A DNA stretch of 9,052 nt from Sulfurimonas sp. (GTDB lineage: Bacteria > Campylobacterota > Campylobacteria > Campylobacterales > Sulfurimonadaceae), in NCBI GenBank assembly GCA_021161305.1, contig JAGHAW010000145.1, positions 1 to 9,052 of the forward strand. Direction: 5' to 3'. Shown here one piece after another: positions 6,074 through 9,052 of this stretch. Below the pieces are notes generated by a model. That model made no database searches, was not told the DNA's origin, and saw only the letters and a list, made by a program, of their open reading frames with translations. The translations under genes and the position numbers were made by a program. Position 1 is the first letter of the stretch; each line of letters begins with the position of its first letter.

Positions 6074-7399
6074 ATGAAAAAACTATTACTGATATGTTTA
6101 GTTGCCCTAACACTTTTATATGCCAAAGAGAGTGTTGAGTTTAACTATGCAAAAAAAGATACAAATAGAAAGTTTCCAACCAACCAAGACTATCTACTCT
6201 CTTATAATAATATACTTGAGAATGTTAGAACTTCTGTTATAAATATATCTACTCAAAAAAATATGCATAACCAATCTTCGTACACCAATCCAAGAGTACC
6301 ACAAGATAGATTTCAAAGATCACTGGGAAGTGGTGTTATTATCTCAAAAAATGGTTATATTGTTACTAATAACCATGTGGTAGAGGGTGCTGATAAAATC
6401 AAAGTTACAATAGCCGGAGATAAAAAAGAGTATGAAGCTAAACTTATAGGAAGAGATGAAAAGAGCGATATAGCTATCGTAAAGATAGAAGCAAAAAATC
6501 TTAACGCTATTACCTTTTATAACTCTGATGATGTTAAGGTAGGCGATATAGTTTTTGCTTTAGGTAATCCATTTGGAGTTGGTGAAACAATAACGCAGGG
6601 AATAGTCTCAGCAACAGGAAGAAGCAGTGTTGGCATAGTAGAATATGAAAATTTTATTCAAACAGATGCATCTATAAACCCAGGAAATTCAGGTGGAGCA
6701 CTTATAAACTCAACAGGAAATCTTATAGGTATAAACTCGGCTATTATCTCTCGAAGTGGTGGAAATGTAGGAATCGGCTTTGCAATACCATCAAATATGG
6801 TAACTTCAATAGCAACTCAGTTAATCAACAATGGAAAATTTACTCGTGCATATCTTGGAGTAGCAATTACAGATGTTAGCGAAGATATGAGTAGTTTTTA
6901 TGATAACAGATTTGGAGCATTAATAACAAGTATAGAAGAAGATACCCCTGCACTAAAAGCTGGACTAAAAAGAGGAGACCTTATTGTTGGGATTAATAAC
7001 AAAGAGATAGATAGTGCAAGTGAATTAAAAAATATTATAGGTAGCTACTCTCCAGATAAAACCGTAAAGATTGAATTTTTAAGAGATAAAAAAGTCTATA
7101 TAAAAGATGTAAAACTTGGCTCTTTAGATAGAGTTGCTGCTACCGTTAGCACCTTAGATTATAAGGGTATAACTATCAAACCTTTGGACTCAAAAACTAA
7201 CATAGATGGTGTGTTAGTTTTTGAAATAAAAGCTCAAAGTGAAGCTCAAAATATTGGCATATCAATAGGAGATATTATAATCCAGATAGAAAACCGTGAA
7301 ATAAAAGGCATAGATGATTTCAAAATAGCAACAAAAACTAACAGAAAAAAAAGAATCTATATCTATCGCAAAGGGACTATTTTTGCTATAGTCCTCTAA
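6074..7399 (+). CDS. htrA: Periplasmic serine protease / chaperone, DegP-HtrA family
   Basis: HtrA degrades or refolds misfolded envelope proteins. The 441-residue product starts with a signal peptide (MKKLLLICLVALTLLYA, probable cleavage after Ala17). The trypsin-like domain carries the catalytic triad His101 (VTNNHVVEGAD), Asp132 (KSDIAIVKI) and Ser206 (NPGNSGGAL). Two PDZ domains follow: about 258-350 (starting AYLGVAITDVS, with GLKRGDLIVGINN) and about 362-440 (with GISIGDIIIQIENREI). All key residues are present, so it should be active. Length is slightly below many DegP proteins, mainly at the N-terminal linker and second PDZ. AGGGGA sits seven bases before the ATG. It probably forms its own unit and converges on ruvC with a 20-bp gap. 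Confidence 0.95.
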   Translation: MKKLLLICLVALTLLYAKESVEFNYAKKDTNRKFPTNQDYLLSYNNILENVRTSVINISTQKNMHNQSSYTNPRVPQDRFQRSLGSGVIISKNGYIVTNNHVVEGADKIKVTIAGDKKEYEAKLIGRDEKSDIAIVKIEAKNLNAITFYNSDDVKVGDIVFALGNPFGVGETITQGIVSATGRSSVGIVEYENFIQTDASINPGNSGGALINSTGNLIGINSAIISRSGGNVGIGFAIPSNMVTSIATQLINNGKFTRAYLGVAITDVSEDMSSFYDNRFGALITSIEEDTPALKAGLKRGDLIVGINNKEIDSASELKNIIGSYSPDKTVKIEFLRDKKVYIKDVKLGSLDRVAATVSTLDYKGITIKPLDSKTNIDGVLVFEIKAQSEAQNIGISIGDIIIQIENREIKGIDDFKIATKTNRKKRIYIYRKGTIFAIVL

Positions 7400-7438
7400 A
7401 GAGATTATTTGTAAAAAATCTACTCTCTTTGCTTTTTT
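7398..7438 (+). terminator. Probable terminator of htrA
   Basis: AAAGAGA (7398-7404) and TCTCTTT (7424-7430) form a perfect 7-bp stem with a 19-base loop, followed by GC and six T residues. It begins at the htrA stop codon and extends into the 3' end of the convergent ruvC gene. The other strand lacks a T-run after the stem, so it acts in the rightward direction only, if at all. The large loop weakens the call. Confidence 0.45.
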
Positions 7439-7905
7439 AATTTTACTCTTTGTGAGTGTGTAATTGCTACTGCCATAGCATCTGATATATCAAGTGGTTT
7501 TATCTCTTTTTTTATATTTAGAAGTCTTTTAACCATAAAATTAACCTGCTCCTTAGAAGCCTTTGCTTTTCCTGTTAAAGCCTTTTTCACTTGCAACGCA
7601 GTATATTCATGAAATTGTCCAAACTCTTCTAAAAGTTTTAACATTATAGCACCACGAAATTGAGCCAGTTTTATAGTAGTTGCCGGATTGTGTGCATAAA
7701 AAATATCTTCCATAGCCACTTCATCTATCTTATGTTTTTCAAAAATTGTACCCAAACCCTCTACCATCTGAGGAATTTGAAATTGCAAATCTTCAGCTTT
7801 CATCTTTATAAGTCCAGCCTCTACTAAAGAGATTTTTCCTTTTTCTAAAGATATAAGAGCATAACCCATATTTCTGGTTCCTGGGTCTATTCCTAGTATT
7901 ATCAT
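7420..7905 (-). CDS. ruvC: Crossover junction endodeoxyribonuclease RuvC
   Basis: RuvC is a homodimeric, metal-dependent nuclease that resolves Holliday junctions with RuvAB. The 161-residue protein has the family length and all four acidic catalytic residues: Asp7 in GIDPGT, Glu66 in VAMED, and Asp139 and Asp142 in PLDISDA. FYAHNPATTIKLAQFRGA at 69-86 is also family-typical. The ATG overlaps the stop of the upstream 173-residue gene by 4 bp (ATGA), and no good Shine-Dalgarno of its own is seen, so translation is probably coupled. I recall C. jejuni ruvC as the last gene before dnaA; here it follows a rep-like gene instead. Confidence 0.95.
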   Translation of the reverse strand: MIILGIDPGTRNMGYALISLEKGKISLVEAGLIKMKAEDLQFQIPQMVEGLGTIFEKHKIDEVAMEDIFYAHNPATTIKLAQFRGAIMLKLLEEFGQFHEYTALQVKKALTGKAKASKEQVNFMVKRLLNIKKEIKPLDISDAMAVAITHSQRVKLKKQRE

Positions 7906-8423
7906 TTTAACATGTCAATTTTTTTAAATAAATTATTTTCAATCTGTAAATTCTCTGATAACTCAGGAATTCTATTATATTTTTCTAATGCGTTTAAGAT
8001 TCTTCTATTTAGTTGATTTGGATCTTGCAAATTTATTTTAGCTATTAACTCTCTACCACCTAAATATTGTATGACCCAAAGTTGTCTTTTAGTAGGTTTA
8101 AATGTTTGACGAACATCTATTCTTCTCAATAAACTTAAAAAATCTTCACCTTTAGTTTGACTATCCCTAGATACAACTCTGTAAATATCATACATTAAAA
8201 CTGCTATCTCTTCTGCTTCAATATCAAAAGTCTGTTTTACATCTAACATTGCTAATAATTTTGATAGTTTTTTAAGATATTTATACTCTGGTTTTAAGCC
8301 CTCTAGTAAAACATTTTTTGCATTTCCAAATTTATTGACAGCCTCCAATACTATTTCTATAGTATCTTCATCAGTATTTAGTCCATACTCATCTATAATT
8401 ATTTTAGCTTCTTTTATGCTCAT
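7902..8423 (-). CDS. Unrecognised 173-residue protein between rep-like gene and ruvC
   Basis: I do not recognise a family. The protein is soluble-looking, charged and mostly helical by pattern, with no signal peptide. It contains two copies of a short motif, LDVKQTF (60-66) and IDVRQTF (102-108), 42 residues apart, suggesting a duplicated structural unit or two equivalent binding surfaces. The ATG overlaps the stop of the upstream rep-like gene in an ATGA and is preceded by a strong GGAGG embedded in the last codons of that gene. The 4-bp overlap with ruvC makes this the middle gene of a tightly coupled three-gene set. A role in replication or recombination is a guess from position alone. Confidence 0.8.
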   Translation of the reverse strand: MSIKEAKIIIDEYGLNTDEDTIEIVLEAVNKFGNAKNVLLEGLKPEYKYLKKLSKLLAMLDVKQTFDIEAEEIAVLMYDIYRVVSRDSQTKGEDFLSLLRRIDVRQTFKPTKRQLWVIQYLGGRELIAKINLQDPNQLNRRILNALEKYNRIPELSENLQIENNLFKKIDMLK

Positions 8424-9052
8424 TTTATATATCCTCCCTCTCTCAATTTTTGTAAAATTTCATCTTCTTCTAAACCCTGTTTCTTATATACATTATACCA
8501 AATCTGTGTTTCTTCACTGAATTTTATTGCTTCCTTAGAGTACATAGCTTGGTGTTCTAATGTATTAAAATGTTCTATCAATTTACCTATATTCATTATA
8601 TGTTGTCTATGAAATGATGCTTTAGGATTATTTGAAAACAACCACCTTATAGCATCATAAAACATTTCAGGTGTTCTTTGTGTCTCTTTTAGATGTATTC
8701 TAAGCTGATACTCTGCATCTTTGTTTCCATACTCTTTTCTAATATAATTAGGTTGTAATTTTTTTCTTTCTAAATCAAAAAAACTTACTATTCTTTTTAC
8801 CTTATCGTTATATGATTTTTCTTCTTTTATCTCTATAATTTTACTACTTTTTACACTATTTACAACTTTTGTATTTTCACTTTTATCTATAAACTCAATA
8901 TCTAAACTATCAGTAAATAAATTTTCTTCCTCTTTTTTAGTAATAATATTTTTTTTATCTAATTTTTTAAATTTATCTATAGTATAAATATTAAATACCA
9001 ACGAAACCACTTTATTGCGTTGAGTTTTTTCTTCTATTGTAAAACAAATATC
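8420..9052 (-). CDS. Replication initiator-like protein (Rep_3 type), N-terminus outside the window
   Basis: The frame stays open to the right edge, so the gene is partial; a GTG at 9010 is only an internal codon, without a Shine-Dalgarno. The first visible residues, FTIEEKTQRNKVVSLVFNI, resemble the last strand-turn-strand of the second winged helix of Rep_3 plasmid initiators (pattern: hydrophobic strand, charged turn with RK, then VV-x-x-x-F-x-I). A lysine- and glutamate-rich linker follows. A C-terminal module then runs from about PNYIRKEYG to the end, with MFYDAIRWLF and ASFHRQHIMNIGKLIEHFN, which resembles tails of primosome or helicase-loader proteins. It leads the 173-residue gene and ruvC. 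Codons in the linker are strongly A/T. Family assignment is pattern recognition, not a search. Confidence 0.55.
   Translation of the reverse strand, partial: DICFTIEEKTQRNKVVSLVFNIYTIDKFKKLDKKNIITKKEEENLFTDSLDIEFIDKSENTKVVNSVKSSKIIEIKEEKSYNDKVKRIVSFFDLERKKLQPNYIRKEYGNKDAEYQLRIHLKETQRTPEMFYDAIRWLFSNNPKASFHRQHIMNIGKLIEHFNTLEHQAMYSKEAIKFSEETQIWYNVYKKQGLEEDEILQKLREGGYIK

Noticed and set aside
6573..6590. GGTGAAACA in htrA as a third parS site
   Set aside because: Only the right half matches; the left half does not resemble the consensus.

Overview
The window looks like a piece of an AT-rich Campylobacterota chromosome, probably a Sulfurimonas-like environmental lineage. The evidence is low GC, strongly Campylobacterota-like versions of PurB, NrdA, HtrA and RuvC, and the gene order RluA-type pseudouridine synthase / purB / nrdA. 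I recall the same order in Campylobacter jejuni (Cj0022c-Cj0023-Cj0024), where it lies close to dnaA. ruvC is likewise the last gene before dnaA in C. jejuni. Genus assignment is inference.

Layout: Positions 1-589 contain no long gene. They hold a possible 59-codon ORF on the minus strand (135-314) followed by a hairpin plus T-run. The same stretch has unusual inverted repeats, including a perfect 16-bp pair, so it could instead encode a structured small RNA. Further right are a very AT-rich segment, DnaA-box-like 9-mers and a near-consensus parS site (568-583) set inside a longer inverted repeat. A leftward pseudouridine synthase gene (590-1516, TTG start) carries a second parS-like site in its coding sequence. 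It diverges from a rightward cluster: purB, a small secreted Excalibur-domain protein overlapping purB by 4 bp, nrdA, and an unrecognised 121-residue protein that starts 10 nt after nrdA. A separate rightward gene, htrA, encodes a periplasmic serine protease with two PDZ domains. It converges on a leftward cluster read as rep-like gene (cut by the window edge) -> 173-residue unknown -> ruvC, joined by two 4-bp ATGA overlaps.

How it fits together: purB supplies AMP from adenylosuccinate, and nrdA encodes the large subunit that makes deoxyribonucleotides, so the purB cluster is nucleotide supply. ruvC resolves Holliday junctions. The rep-like protein resembles the end of a Rep_3-type plasmid initiator followed by a helicase-loader-like tail. 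With two parS-like sites and DnaA-box-like motifs, this suggests an origin-proximal segment concerned with DNA replication and segregation. The most interesting observations are the pair of parS-like sites, the compact structured unit at 107-334, and a plasmid-type initiator gene coupled to ruvC. No tRNA, rRNA, CRISPR array or intact insertion sequence was seen.
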